Below the pieces are notes generated by a model. The model did no database searches, was not told the origin of the DNA, and was given only the letters and a program-made list of their open reading frames with translations. A stretch of 64,000 bases of DNA from JADJSS01 sp964490845 (GTDB lineage: Bacteria > Bacteroidota > Bacteroidia > Chitinophagales > JADIYW01): NCBI GenBank assembly GCA_964490845.1, contig CAZBED010000001.1, positions 682,001 to 746,000 of the forward strand. The letters run 5' to 3'. How positions within the stretch are numbered: position 1 is the first letter of the stretch; the number at the start of each line of letters is the position of its first letter. Positions 1 through 7,874 of this stretch are shown here, piece by piece. The translations under genes and the position numbers were made by a program.

Positions 1-281
1 ACCTGTTGCCAAATTCCAATCTGCCATAGCCAGACAAGGCTGTAACACCACCAAATACTAATCAAAATCATAACAAGCAGATATATTACTATTTTTAAAA
101 CATTAAATTCACTTTTTGACTCTTATATCATTCATTTTATTAAGCTCTCAATTAAGAATGATATGAAACGGAGTAGTGGGTTTTTATGTTTCTATGTTGC
201 GTTTGGGGTGCAGATGATGCATCCCATTTTATATTTTAGCCTTTTTCCGGCTATTTTATCCTTCGATATTTTGTATATTGT
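1..281. other. Non-coding leader before the sensor kinase gene
   Basis: No open reading frame of useful size is visible on either strand. The only structure is a perfect 9-base inverted repeat, ATATCATTC at 125-133 and GAATGATAT at 156-164, with an AT-rich 22-base centre. It could be a hairpin at the end of an upstream transcript or an operator for the following kinase gene. No convincing TAnnTTTG promoter element was found here. Confidence 0.5.
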
Positions 282-3200
282 TTGACTGTGAAACACATTT
301 TCAGATATTTCGCATTTTTAGGACTGGTCATTTGCGGCAAAAACAACCTGCTGCATGCATTAGATATAGAGCAGCTCCGATTTGAAGTCATCGATATAAA
401 AAACGGATTGTCCCACAACAGTGTCCACAATATCTATCAGGACAGCAAAGGTTTTATTTGGTTTTGTACGGATGAAGGCATGAACCGATATGACGGATAT
501 GACTTTCAAAGATTATCGAAGGATAATGAAAATAAAAACTCGCTTGTTTCCAATTTCACGACCTGCATAACGGAATCTTCTCCGGGAATATTCTGGATTG
601 GAACCGAAAAAGGTCTGAGCATCTATTTTTATGGACCTAAAAAATTCATAACGCTTGAAAATCCGGCACAGATTAAGAAACTAATGGTGGAAGACAGTGT
701 TACGGTATGGGTGCAAACACCTTATAGCCTTTATAAGATGAGGCTGGTGGAACGCGACAAAGAAACTAACGACTATACCGTCAGTGTTGAACCGATGAAC
801 GCGTATAAAGAAATCATTTGCAAGTGCGATGTTCACCATTTTTTATTAGCCGGCAGAGACAATAATCTCTACACTTACGATATCGGAACCAAGCTGATAC
901 AGAACAAAAATAACTATGACGTGCTGAGCAGGCTCATTCCCAAAAAAATTAATGGTATAACCAAAGATAAACTGGAACGGTATTGGGTGGCTACCAACGA
1001 CGGCTTATACTCCATTGATAAAGATTTAACAACTATTGATTCCTTTAGCGCGCTCCGGCCGGTTTTTTCGGGCTTAGGGGATAAAATAACCTCCATCGGT
1101 ATTGGAAAACTGGGGAACATTTATATCGGTACGCTGCAACATGGATTATTGATATTTGACATCAACAGAAGCCGGTTCATAGAATACCAGAGTGACCCAT
1201 ACAACTTAAACTCCATACCGGATAATAAGATAATGAGCCTGCTGATTGATAACGGCGGGACATTATGGGTAGGAACTAAAGGCTCAGGTGTAGCGGTTCA
1301 CTCTCACTACAAATATAAATTCAAACTCATCACACAGGAACCGTTTAAGACAACCTGGCTGACCAATAAATATGTATTGTGCTTTGCTGAGGACAACAGC
1401 GAAAATATCTGGATTGGAACAGACGGGGGCGGATTGTATAAATATGACATTAAAAACAACATCTTTTCCAACTGGCGAAATAACGGATTTGGGAATTCAC
1501 TGAGTAATGATGTAGTGCAAAACCTGCTGCTTGATAAAAATGGCCAATTGTGGGCCGGCACCCTGAACGGCATCTGCAAATTTGATACGTATACCAATGC
1601 TTTCAGACGTTATTTCCTTACTCCTTATAAGAAATCGGATAACTTAAAAATACCCGCCTACAACAATATCCGGCTATTTGAAACAAAGGGCGGTGAATTA
1701 TATGCCTTTGACGAACATAACCTACATCATTTTAATCCGTTAAAAAACAACTTTGAACCCGTTATCATCAATATCAACTGGGCTAATTTTTTTCCTAACT
1801 CTATCATTGAAGAAGATGATGGAACCTGGTGGATTGCGGCATCATCGGGCATATTCCATATCTCATTGCAGGATGGGCTGCTGGATGAAAAAGCATTAAG
1901 AATTATTAATGATAAATATTTCAAAACAGATCAGCTCAATTGCCTGCTGAGGGAAGGCGAAACGAACCTTTGGATAGGCACAAGTAACGGCGGATTGTTT
2001 CTCTTTAATAAGCAGCAAAAAAAGATAGTATCTATTTTTACAGAAAGAAACGGATTAAGTAACAACTTCATACATGGCATTTTAAAAGACAATTCCGGAA
2101 AGCTCTGGATGAGTACCAACCGCGGTATTTCTGTTTTTGATCCTACTCTGAAGCAATTCAGAAATTATGATGTCAATGACGGACTACAGAGCAACGAATT
2201 TAACGGAGGCTCCTATCTCAAAACCGGGAAAAATGATTTACTGTTTGGAGGAATGAACGGATTTAATATCGTTGAACCGGACAAAATTCCATTTAACTCC
2301 TTTAAACCGACTGCAAATATTACGAGTATCCGTATAGATAACCAACAGTTGGATTATGAAGCCTATCGCACGCACGCCAAACGGATAAAACTGGAAAACA
2401 AGCAGAACAATATTTCATTTGAATTCATCTCCTGTGACTTTTCCAACACCCCGAAGAACAGGTTTGAATTCAGGTTGGATGGCTATGACAAAAACTGGAC
2501 ACAAACAGCCAGAAACTATGTTTCATATACAAAACTGCCGCCGGGAAATTATATATTTTATGTTCGCTCCAGTAATAATGACGGTGTATGGTCATCAAAC
2601 ACCGCTTCTTTCTCCTTCCGGATAAAACCGATGATATGGCAAACCTGGTGGTTTAAAATAATGGCTGCTATTGCATTGCTCATCTTCAGTTACCGGTTTA
2701 TCACCAATCGTATCCAGATGGCGCGAAAGAAAGAGAAGGAAAAGATGCAGTTAGCTAAACAAAAAACGGAATATGAAAAACAACTGGCAGAAATCAAACT
2801 GAAAGCACTGGTTGCTCAGATGAATCCACATTTTATATTCAACTGTATGAATTCCATACAGGCTATGATTCTTTCTGACCAGAACATGCAGGCATCAACC
2901 TACCTCACCAAACTATCAAGATTGGTACGTTCTGTCTTGGAAAATTCCGTTAAAACATTCATCCCCTTAAATGATGTTATCGATAACCTGAAGCTTTACC
3001 TGGAACTGGAATCTCTGCGCTTCGACCAGAAGTTTAATTATGACATCAATGTCGAAAACATTGATGTATATTCCGTAGAAATGCCGTCCATGCTGATACA
3101 ACCGTATGTAGAGAATGCCATCTGGCACGGCCTTATTAAGAAAGAAGGTGAAAAGAATATCCATATCCGGTTTTACAGAGATGGCAACAACTGCATCTGC

Positions 3201-3413
3201 GAGATTGAAGACAATGGCATCGGCAGGGCAAAAGCATTTGAATTAAACCTGTCTAAGAAACATAAATCACTGGGGACACTGATTACAAAGGAAATGTTTG
3301 AAACATTACACAAAATTAAGGATACCCATTATGAGGTAGAAATTATAGATTTGTATGATACTTCACATATCCCTTCAGGAACTAAGGTGATTATAAAAAT
3401 GGAATTAAGCTGA
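282..3413 (+). CDS. Two-component sensor histidine kinase with N-terminal beta-propeller (Reg_prop, Y_Y_Y, His_kinase/LytS type)
   Basis: This is a membrane-bound sensor kinase of 1043 aa. After a signal-peptide-like N terminus (about residues 5-27) come repeated propeller blades of the two-component regulator propeller type, for example NGLSHNSVHNIYQDSKGFIW near residue 40 and similar GLSNNFIHGILKDNSGKLW near 600. A Y_Y_Y domain follows around residues 700-775, then one membrane segment near 790-805, a short coiled coil, and a LytS/YehU-type kinase. The phospho-acceptor is His850 in QMNPHFIFN. The N box is YVENAIWHG near 943 and the G box EDNGIGR near 975. The frame has no early ATG, so the start is TTG at 282 or GTG at 288. 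The response regulator gene follows after 26 bases and is the obvious partner. The signal sensed cannot be read from the sequence. Confidence 0.93.
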   Translation: MTVKHIFRYFAFLGLVICGKNNLLHALDIEQLRFEVIDIKNGLSHNSVHNIYQDSKGFIWFCTDEGMNRYDGYDFQRLSKDNENKNSLVSNFTTCITESSPGIFWIGTEKGLSIYFYGPKKFITLENPAQIKKLMVEDSVTVWVQTPYSLYKMRLVERDKETNDYTVSVEPMNAYKEIICKCDVHHFLLAGRDNNLYTYDIGTKLIQNKNNYDVLSRLIPKKINGITKDKLERYWVATNDGLYSIDKDLTTIDSFSALRPVFSGLGDKITSIGIGKLGNIYIGTLQHGLLIFDINRSRFIEYQSDPYNLNSIPDNKIMSLLIDNGGTLWVGTKGSGVAVHSHYKYKFKLITQEPFKTTWLTNKYVLCFAEDNSENIWIGTDGGGLYKYDIKNNIFSNWRNNGFGNSLSNDVVQNLLLDKNGQLWAGTLNGICKFDTYTNAFRRYFLTPYKKSDNLKIPAYNNIRLFETKGGELYAFDEHNLHHFNPLKNNFEPVIININWANFFPNSIIEEDDGTWWIAASSGIFHISLQDGLLDEKALRIINDKYFKTDQLNCLLREGETNLWIGTSNGGLFLFNKQQKKIVSIFTERNGLSNNFIHGILKDNSGKLWMSTNRGISVFDPTLKQFRNYDVNDGLQSNEFNGGSYLKTGKNDLLFGGMNGFNIVEPDKIPFNSFKPTANITSIRIDNQQLDYEAYRTHAKRIKLENKQNNISFEFISCDFSNTPKNRFEFRLDGYDKNWTQTARNYVSYTKLPPGNYIFYVRSSNNDGVWSSNTASFSFRIKPMIWQTWWFKIMAAIALLIFSYRFITNRIQMARKKEKEKMQLAKQKTEYEKQLAEIKLKALVAQMNPHFIFNCMNSIQAMILSDQNMQASTYLTKLSRLVRSVLENSVKTFIPLNDVIDNLKLYLELESLRFDQKFNYDINVENIDVYSVEMPSMLIQPYVENAIWHGLIKKEGEKNIHIRFYRDGNNCICEIEDNGIGRAKAFELNLSKKHKSLGTLITKEMFETLHKIKDTHYEVEIIDLYDTSHIPSGTKVIIKMELS

Positions 3414-3439
3414 CCGCATTGCCGGAATAAACAACAACT

Positions 3440-4201
3440 ATGGAAATGATAAAAGCAATTATTGTAGATGATGAAAAGAACAATCGTTTAGCGCTGCATA
3501 AACTGATAGAAAAATTTTGTCCGCAAGTTACCGTAACGACAGAATGCGATAGCGTGGATAGCGCCATTGAAGCCATTGAAGCCGATGGAACGGATGTAGT
3601 GTTTCTGGATGTGGAGATGCCCGGCAAAAACGGATTTGAATTGCTGGCACATTATAATTACCACTGTCCGTTCGAGGTAATTTTCACAACCGCCTACAGC
3701 CAATATGCGGTCAAAGCTTTCCGTTTCAGTGCACTGGATTATTTACTCAAACCCGTAGACCCTGAGGAATTGGTACGCGCGGTACATCGTTTGTCCATCA
3801 AAAAAGCGGAGGAAATCAAGAACAAACAATTTGAATTGCTGGAACACAAGATTAATCATAAGGAGTTAAGCAAAAAACAACTGGCCATTTCCACGCTGGA
3901 GGGCATCTACTTCGCCTCTTTGGATGAAATCATTCACGTGGACGCTGATTCTTCCTATACAAAAATATACCTCACCACCGGCGAGATGATTATGTCCTCC
4001 AAACCTTTGAAATATTTTGAAGAATTACTGGAAGATTACGACTTTGTTCGTGTACACCAGTCACATATCATTAACCTGAAACATATCCGCCGTTATGTGC
4101 GTGGTGATGGCGGGCAGGTCATCATGATGAATGGGACAGAAATAGAAGTTTCGCGCAGAAAAAAAGATGATTTGCTGGATAAGATTTCCGACACGCTGTA
4201 A
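3440..4201 (+). CDS. LytTR-family response regulator
   Basis: This 253-aa protein has an N-terminal receiver domain with the acidic pair D10/D11, the phosphorylated Asp57 in FLDVEMPG, and the conserved Lys in the LLKPVDP segment. A C-terminal LytTR DNA-binding domain spans about residues 145-250, with FVRVHQSHIINLKHI as the family's typical core. It lies 26 bases after the kinase gene, so the two form a LytS/LytR-type pair: the kinase phosphorylates this protein, which then binds promoter DNA. The ATG at 3440 is followed by a second in-frame ATG two codons later, and either could be used. The target genes are unknown. Confidence 0.95.
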   Translation: MEMIKAIIVDDEKNNRLALHKLIEKFCPQVTVTTECDSVDSAIEAIEADGTDVVFLDVEMPGKNGFELLAHYNYHCPFEVIFTTAYSQYAVKAFRFSALDYLLKPVDPEELVRAVHRLSIKKAEEIKNKQFELLEHKINHKELSKKQLAISTLEGIYFASLDEIIHVDADSSYTKIYLTTGEMIMSSKPLKYFEELLEDYDFVRVHQSHIINLKHIRRYVRGDGGQVIMMNGTEIEVSRRKKDDLLDKISDTL

Positions 4202-4204
4202 GCA

Positions 4205-5248
4205 CTATCCTTCCAACAAACGCCGATTGATTTCCTTTATCAGCTTTGGTCCTTCGTAAATAAAGCCGGTGTACAACTGTACCAAAGCAGCTCCTGCATT
4301 TAGTTTGTCCAATGCATCCTGCGCCGTCATAATGCCCCCAACGGCAATAATAGGAATGCTGCCACCCGATTTTTGATGGATATAGCTGATAATTTTCGTT
4401 GATGCCTGAGTCAGCGGTTTTCCGCTTAATCCTCCGGCGCCAATTTGCTCTATTGTATTTTTATCCACCGATAAATGATCACGTGAAATGGTAGTATTGG
4501 TAGCCACCACACCCGCCAGTTTCGTTTCCGTCACTATCTCCATGATATCATCCAGTTGCTCTTCCGTCAAATCCGGTGCAATCTTTAAGAGGATAGGTTT
4601 TTGATTTTTCTGAAGTTTGTTTCTTTCCTGCAAAGAAAACAAAATATGCTTCAGCGGTTCTTTCTCCTGCAAAGCCCGTAAATTCGGGGTATTCGGCGAA
4701 CTCACATTCACCACAAAATAATCGACCACATCATATAATGTATCAAAGCACCTGATATAATCATCAACCGCTTGCTCATTGGAAGTAAGTTTATTCTTAC
4801 CGATATTACCTCCGATGATAATCTGAGATTTGAGATTTGAGGTTTGGGATTTAATTATATTGTCTTTAACGGCATCCATCCCCTCGTTATTAAAGCCCAT
4901 CCGGTTAATGATGGCCTGGTCTTCTATCAACCGGAATAATCTTGGTTTCTCATTACCGGATTGCGGCAAGGGGGTTACGGTGCCAATTTCTACGAAGCCA
5001 AACCCAAGCACGTCAAAAGCGTCAATACATTCCGCATTCTTATCCAATCCCGCCGCTAAACCAATTGGATTTTTAAAGGTTAATCCAAACAAATGCCGTT
5101 CGAGCCGCTTATCTTCAGAGACATATAATTTCCTCAGTATCCATTTAACAAAAGGAATCTTTATCAGGAACCGGAGAGACTGTAAGGTGAAATGGTGTGC
5201 CTTTTCCGCATCCATCTTAAATAAAAACCAGCGAAGGAGTTTGTACAT
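4205..5248 (-). CDS. pyrD: Dihydroorotate dehydrogenase (quinone), class 2
   Basis: Oxidises dihydroorotate to orotate in pyrimidine synthesis and passes electrons to membrane quinone through FMN. The 347-aa protein has the class 2 N-terminal amphipathic region (MYKLLRWFLFKMDAEKAHHF) that docks on the inner membrane. It also has the FMN-binding motifs NPIGLAAGLDKNAE and EIGTVTPLPQ, NRMGFNN, and the catalytic serine in VNVSSPNTPNLR near residue 180. Between NRMGFNN and GGNIGKN the protein is a few residues longer than E. coli PyrD, and that segment is encoded by four tandem heptamers (4824-4851). The gene ends 3 bases from the stop of the response regulator gene, convergently. It is divergent from rarA, with 71 bases between them. 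Confidence 0.97.
   Translation of the reverse strand: MYKLLRWFLFKMDAEKAHHFTLQSLRFLIKIPFVKWILRKLYVSEDKRLERHLFGLTFKNPIGLAAGLDKNAECIDAFDVLGFGFVEIGTVTPLPQSGNEKPRLFRLIEDQAIINRMGFNNEGMDAVKDNIIKSQTSNLKSQIIIGGNIGKNKLTSNEQAVDDYIRCFDTLYDVVDYFVVNVSSPNTPNLRALQEKEPLKHILFSLQERNKLQKNQKPILLKIAPDLTEEQLDDIMEIVTETKLAGVVATNTTISRDHLSVDKNTIEQIGAGGLSGKPLTQASTKIISYIHQKSGGSIPIIAVGGIMTAQDALDKLNAGAALVQLYTGFIYEGPKLIKEINRRLLEG
4824..4851. repeat. Four tandem heptamers TGAGATT-type inside pyrD
   Basis: On the plus strand the bases read TGAGATT, TGAGATT, TGAGGTT, TGGGATT. The repeat lies inside the pyrD reading frame and encodes the loop around IKSQTSNLKSQI. Similar 7-base-period tracts lie between genes at 5261-5288 and 47622-47663, and a looser relative at 18610-18643. 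Confidence 0.85.
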
Positions 5249-5260
5249 GAAATAAAATTA

Positions 5261-5288
5261 CGAATTCCGAATAACGAATTCCGAATTT
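5261..5288. repeat. Four tandem heptamers CGAATTC-type between pyrD and rarA
   Basis: The bases read CGAATTC, CGAATAA, CGAATTC, CGAATTT. They fill much of the 71-base divergent spacer between the pyrD and rarA starts, so any promoter for either gene must sit next to or within the tract. Confidence 0.8.
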
Positions 5289-5319
5289 TGTACTTTTATA
5301 ATTATAATTTTACATTTCC

Positions 5320-6576
5320 ATGCAAAGACCGCTTGCCGAACGAATGCGCCCAAAAACGATAGACCAAATCATCGGTCAGGAGCATTTATTGGGAAAAGGA
5401 AAAGCTTTGCGGCAACTGATTGAAAAAGGCAAACTCCATTCCATGATTTTCTGGGGCCCACCCGGTGTCGGGAAGACTACTTTAGCCAGAGTACTGGCCA
5501 GTCACGCGAATCTGCCCATAGAACAGCTCAGCGCCATTTCTGCAGGGGTAAAAGAAATCAGAAGTGTTATTGAACAGGCTAAAGAAGTTGGACAGACCGT
5601 TTTATTTATTGATGAAATTCATCGTTTCAACAAATCACAACAGGATGCCTTGTTAGGCGCAGTTGAAAACGGAACATTGATTCTAATCGGCGCCACCACC
5701 GAAAACCCATCGTTTGAAGTCAACTCAGCCTTATTGTCGCGCAGTCAGGTGTATGTGCTGAAATCGCTGGAAAGCGAAGATTTAAAGAAGATTGTTGATA
5801 CAGCCTTGCAGGAAGATGTGATTTTAAAACATGAAAATATCACCATTAAAGAATACGAAGCACTCTTTTATTTTTCCGGCGGTGACGCTCGCAAGCTGCT
5901 GAATGTTGTAGAACTGGTATCCGAGAATCTAAAAGAGAACAGAACTATCACCAATGTGTTTGTGGAGGAAATCGTACAAACCTATATTTCCCGTTACGAC
6001 AAAAGCGGGGAACAGCATTACGATATTATTTCCGCGTTTATTAAATCTATCCGCAACAGCGACCCAAATGCGGCCTTATATTGGATGGCACGCATGATAC
6101 ATGGCGGAGAAGACCCAAAATTCATTGCCCGCCGTCTGTTAATTTTATCCAGCGAAGATATCGGCAATGCCAATCCGAATGCATTGCTGCTGGCAAATGC
6201 CACCTTTGAAGCCGTTGAAAAAATAGGCTATCCGGAATGCAGGATTATTCTATCGCAATGTGTAACCTATCTCGCTGCTTCACCCAAGAGCAATGCCTCC
6301 TATATGGCTGTCGGCGATGCACTGGCCATGGCGGAACGAACAAGCGATTTATCCGTACCGCTGCATTTGCGCAATGCACCTACCAGGCTTATGAAACAAC
6401 TGGGCTACCACAAGGGCTATCAGTACGCGCATCATTTTGAAGATAATTTTACAGAAATGGAATGCCTGCCGGAAGAAATCAAAGGGACTAAATTTTATGA
6501 ACCGGGTAATAATGTCCGTGAAAATGAGCTGAGAAAATTCTTAAAAGACCGATGGAAAGAGAAATATAACTACTGA
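5320..6576 (+). CDS. rarA: Replication-associated recombination protein A (RarA/MgsA), AAA+ ATPase
   Basis: A 418-aa AAA+ ATPase of the clamp-loader-related RarA/MgsA/WRNIP1 family, which acts at stalled replication forks. Walker A is GPPGVGKT at residues 46-53 and Walker B is FIDEIH at 96-101, followed by RFNKSQQDALL. The sensor 1 stretch is IGATTENPSFEVNSALLSR. The C-terminal half has the family's tetramerisation region (DPNAALYWMARMIHGGEDP and RLLILSSEDIGNANP). It has full length for the family and starts at ATG. It is divergent from pyrD. The next gene downstream, the GxxExxY gene, is probably an insertion and not part of a functional unit with it. Confidence 0.96.
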   Translation: MQRPLAERMRPKTIDQIIGQEHLLGKGKALRQLIEKGKLHSMIFWGPPGVGKTTLARVLASHANLPIEQLSAISAGVKEIRSVIEQAKEVGQTVLFIDEIHRFNKSQQDALLGAVENGTLILIGATTENPSFEVNSALLSRSQVYVLKSLESEDLKKIVDTALQEDVILKHENITIKEYEALFYFSGGDARKLLNVVELVSENLKENRTITNVFVEEIVQTYISRYDKSGEQHYDIISAFIKSIRNSDPNAALYWMARMIHGGEDPKFIARRLLILSSEDIGNANPNALLLANATFEAVEKIGYPECRIILSQCVTYLAASPKSNASYMAVGDALAMAERTSDLSVPLHLRNAPTRLMKQLGYHKGYQYAHHFEDNFTEMECLPEEIKGTKFYEPGNNVRENELRKFLKDRWKEKYNY

Positions 6577-6581
6577 TTGAA

Positions 6582-6609
6582 ACCACTGAAGGCACTAAGT
6601 AACTTAAGT
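6582..6609 (+). repeat. Left arm of inverted repeat flanking the GxxExxY gene
   Basis: The arm carries ACCACTGAAGGCAC followed by a degenerate TAAGTAACTTAAG. Its reverse complement recurs at 7041-7067 on the other side of the GxxExxY gene, with 14 of the first 15 bases alike. It begins only 5 bases after the rarA stop codon. Confidence 0.75.
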
Positions 6610-6628
6610 AAAAACCAGCCAATAAATC

Positions 6629-7036
6629 GTGAATATTACACAGAAATACGTTAATAATTTAGCTTATAAAATTGTAGGTTGCGCAATAGAGGTTCACAAA
6701 GAATTAGGGCCGGGATTATTGGAATCCATTTATCAAAAATGCTTGGAAGAAGAATTAAGGAATAAGAATTTCAATGTCGTTTCACAACTAAAGATTCCTA
6801 TAAAATATAAGAATATAGAAGTTGACTGTGATCTAAGATTAGATATTCTCGTGGATGATTTGATAATTGTGGAATTAAAAGCGGTAGAAACTATGCTCCC
6901 TTTATATAATGCGCAGTTATTAACATACATGAAACTGTTGAAAAAGCCAAAAGGATTACTCATTAATTTTAATTCAGATAATATTGTCAGCAACACGACT
7001 TCTTTGGTTAATCAATATTTTTCTGAATTATTGTAA
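6629..7036 (+). CDS. GxxExxY family protein (PD-(D/E)XK nuclease-like fold)
   Basis: A 135-aa protein with the signature that names the family, G29-xx-E32-xx-Y35 (GLLESIY). It also has a PD-(D/E)XK-like core: Asp72 in RLDILV, then Glu82 and Lys84 in VELKA. The family is common in Bacteroidota and other environmental bacteria, and its function is not established. A nuclease-like fold is known from profile comparison, but activity is only inferred. The start is GTG at 6629; no in-frame ATG lies near the N terminus. The gene is framed by imperfect inverted repeats at 6582-6609 and 7041-7067 and sits between two unrelated housekeeping genes, rarA and kdsA, which suggests it arrived as a unit. Confidence 0.9.
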   Translation: MNITQKYVNNLAYKIVGCAIEVHKELGPGLLESIYQKCLEEELRNKNFNVVSQLKIPIKYKNIEVDCDLRLDILVDDLIIVELKAVETMLPLYNAQLLTYMKLLKKPKGLLINFNSDNIVSNTTSLVNQYFSELL

Positions 7037-7040
7037 TATC

Positions 7041-7067
7041 TTTAGTTTCTAATGTGCCTTAAGTGGT
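7041..7067 (-). repeat. Right arm of inverted repeat flanking the GxxExxY gene
   Basis: Read on the minus strand this is ACCACTTAAGGCAC followed by ATTAGAAACTAAA, matching the left arm at 6582-6609 in inverted orientation. It starts 4 bases after the stop codon of the GxxExxY gene. A third, solitary copy lies at 50979-51008. Confidence 0.75.
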
Positions 7068-7088
7068 AAGATTATTATTGGTGATAAA

Positions 7089-7874
7089 ATGAAAATACAA
7101 TCTGATAAATTCTTCCTGATAGCCGGTCCATGCGTTGTGGAGTCGAAAGAGATTTGTTTTGAGATTGCAGAAAAACTAAACGCCATCACCACCGAGCTAT
7201 CCGTCCCTCTTATCTTCAAAGCCTCCTTTAAAAAAGCGAACCGGAGCAGGCTGGATTCCTTCACTACAATTGGAGAAGAAAAAGCATTGCAAATCCTGGC
7301 GGATGTAAAATCGCATTTTGATATTCCAATTCTGACGGACGTACACGAAATGAACGATTGCGCTAAAGTAAATGACATCGTTGATATAATCCAGATTCCC
7401 GCATTCCTGTGCCGGCAGACCGGATTGCTGATTGCCGCAGGAAAGACAGGAAAAACTGTTAATATCAAAAAAGGCCAGTTTGTTTCAGCAGAAATGATGC
7501 AGTTTGCTGTAGAGAAAGTATTATCCACAGGCAATAACAATATCCTGCTGACAGAGCGCGGAACCATGTTCGGATATAATGACTTAATCGTCGACTTCCG
7601 AAACATACAAACGATGAAACAGTTTGGGGTACCTGTAGTATTTGATGCTACTCATTCCGTACAACAACCCAATAAAACGGAAGGTATCAGCGGCGGAAAG
7701 CCTGAATTTATTGAAACCTTAAGCAAATGCGCCATTGCGGCAGGTGCAAATGGTATCTTTTTAGAAACACATCCTAATCCGGAAAAGGCATTCAGCGATG
7801 GTGCGAATATGCTGAAACTGGATGAAGTAAAGAATTTGCTGGAAAAACTATTAAAAATTAGAAGCGCAATTTAA
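7089..7874 (+). CDS. kdsA: 3-deoxy-8-phosphooctulonate synthase (KDO-8-phosphate synthase)
   Basis: Condenses arabinose 5-phosphate with phosphoenolpyruvate to make Kdo-8-phosphate for the lipopolysaccharide inner core. The 261-aa TIM-barrel protein shows the family motifs IAGPCVVES near the N terminus, FKASFKKANRSR (PEP binding), PAFLCRQTGLL, LLTERGTMFGYNDL and FDATHSVQQP. Length is slightly short of the E. coli enzyme but all motifs are present. The Cys in PAFLCRQTG does not by itself decide the metal type; the N-terminal region would need alignment for that. The stop codon overlaps the end of the convergent PorE-like gene by 4 bases. Confidence 0.97.
   Translation: MKIQSDKFFLIAGPCVVESKEICFEIAEKLNAITTELSVPLIFKASFKKANRSRLDSFTTIGEEKALQILADVKSHFDIPILTDVHEMNDCAKVNDIVDIIQIPAFLCRQTGLLIAAGKTGKTVNIKKGQFVSAEMMQFAVEKVLSTGNNNILLTERGTMFGYNDLIVDFRNIQTMKQFGVPVVFDATHSVQQPNKTEGISGGKPEFIETLSKCAIAAGANGIFLETHPNPEKAFSDGANMLKLDEVKNLLEKLLKIRSAI

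Noticed and set aside
7049..7606. Minus-strand open frame of 185 aa opposite kdsA
   Set aside because: It overlaps a clear kdsA with all motifs, has no recognisable domain and has no promoter or neighbour support.
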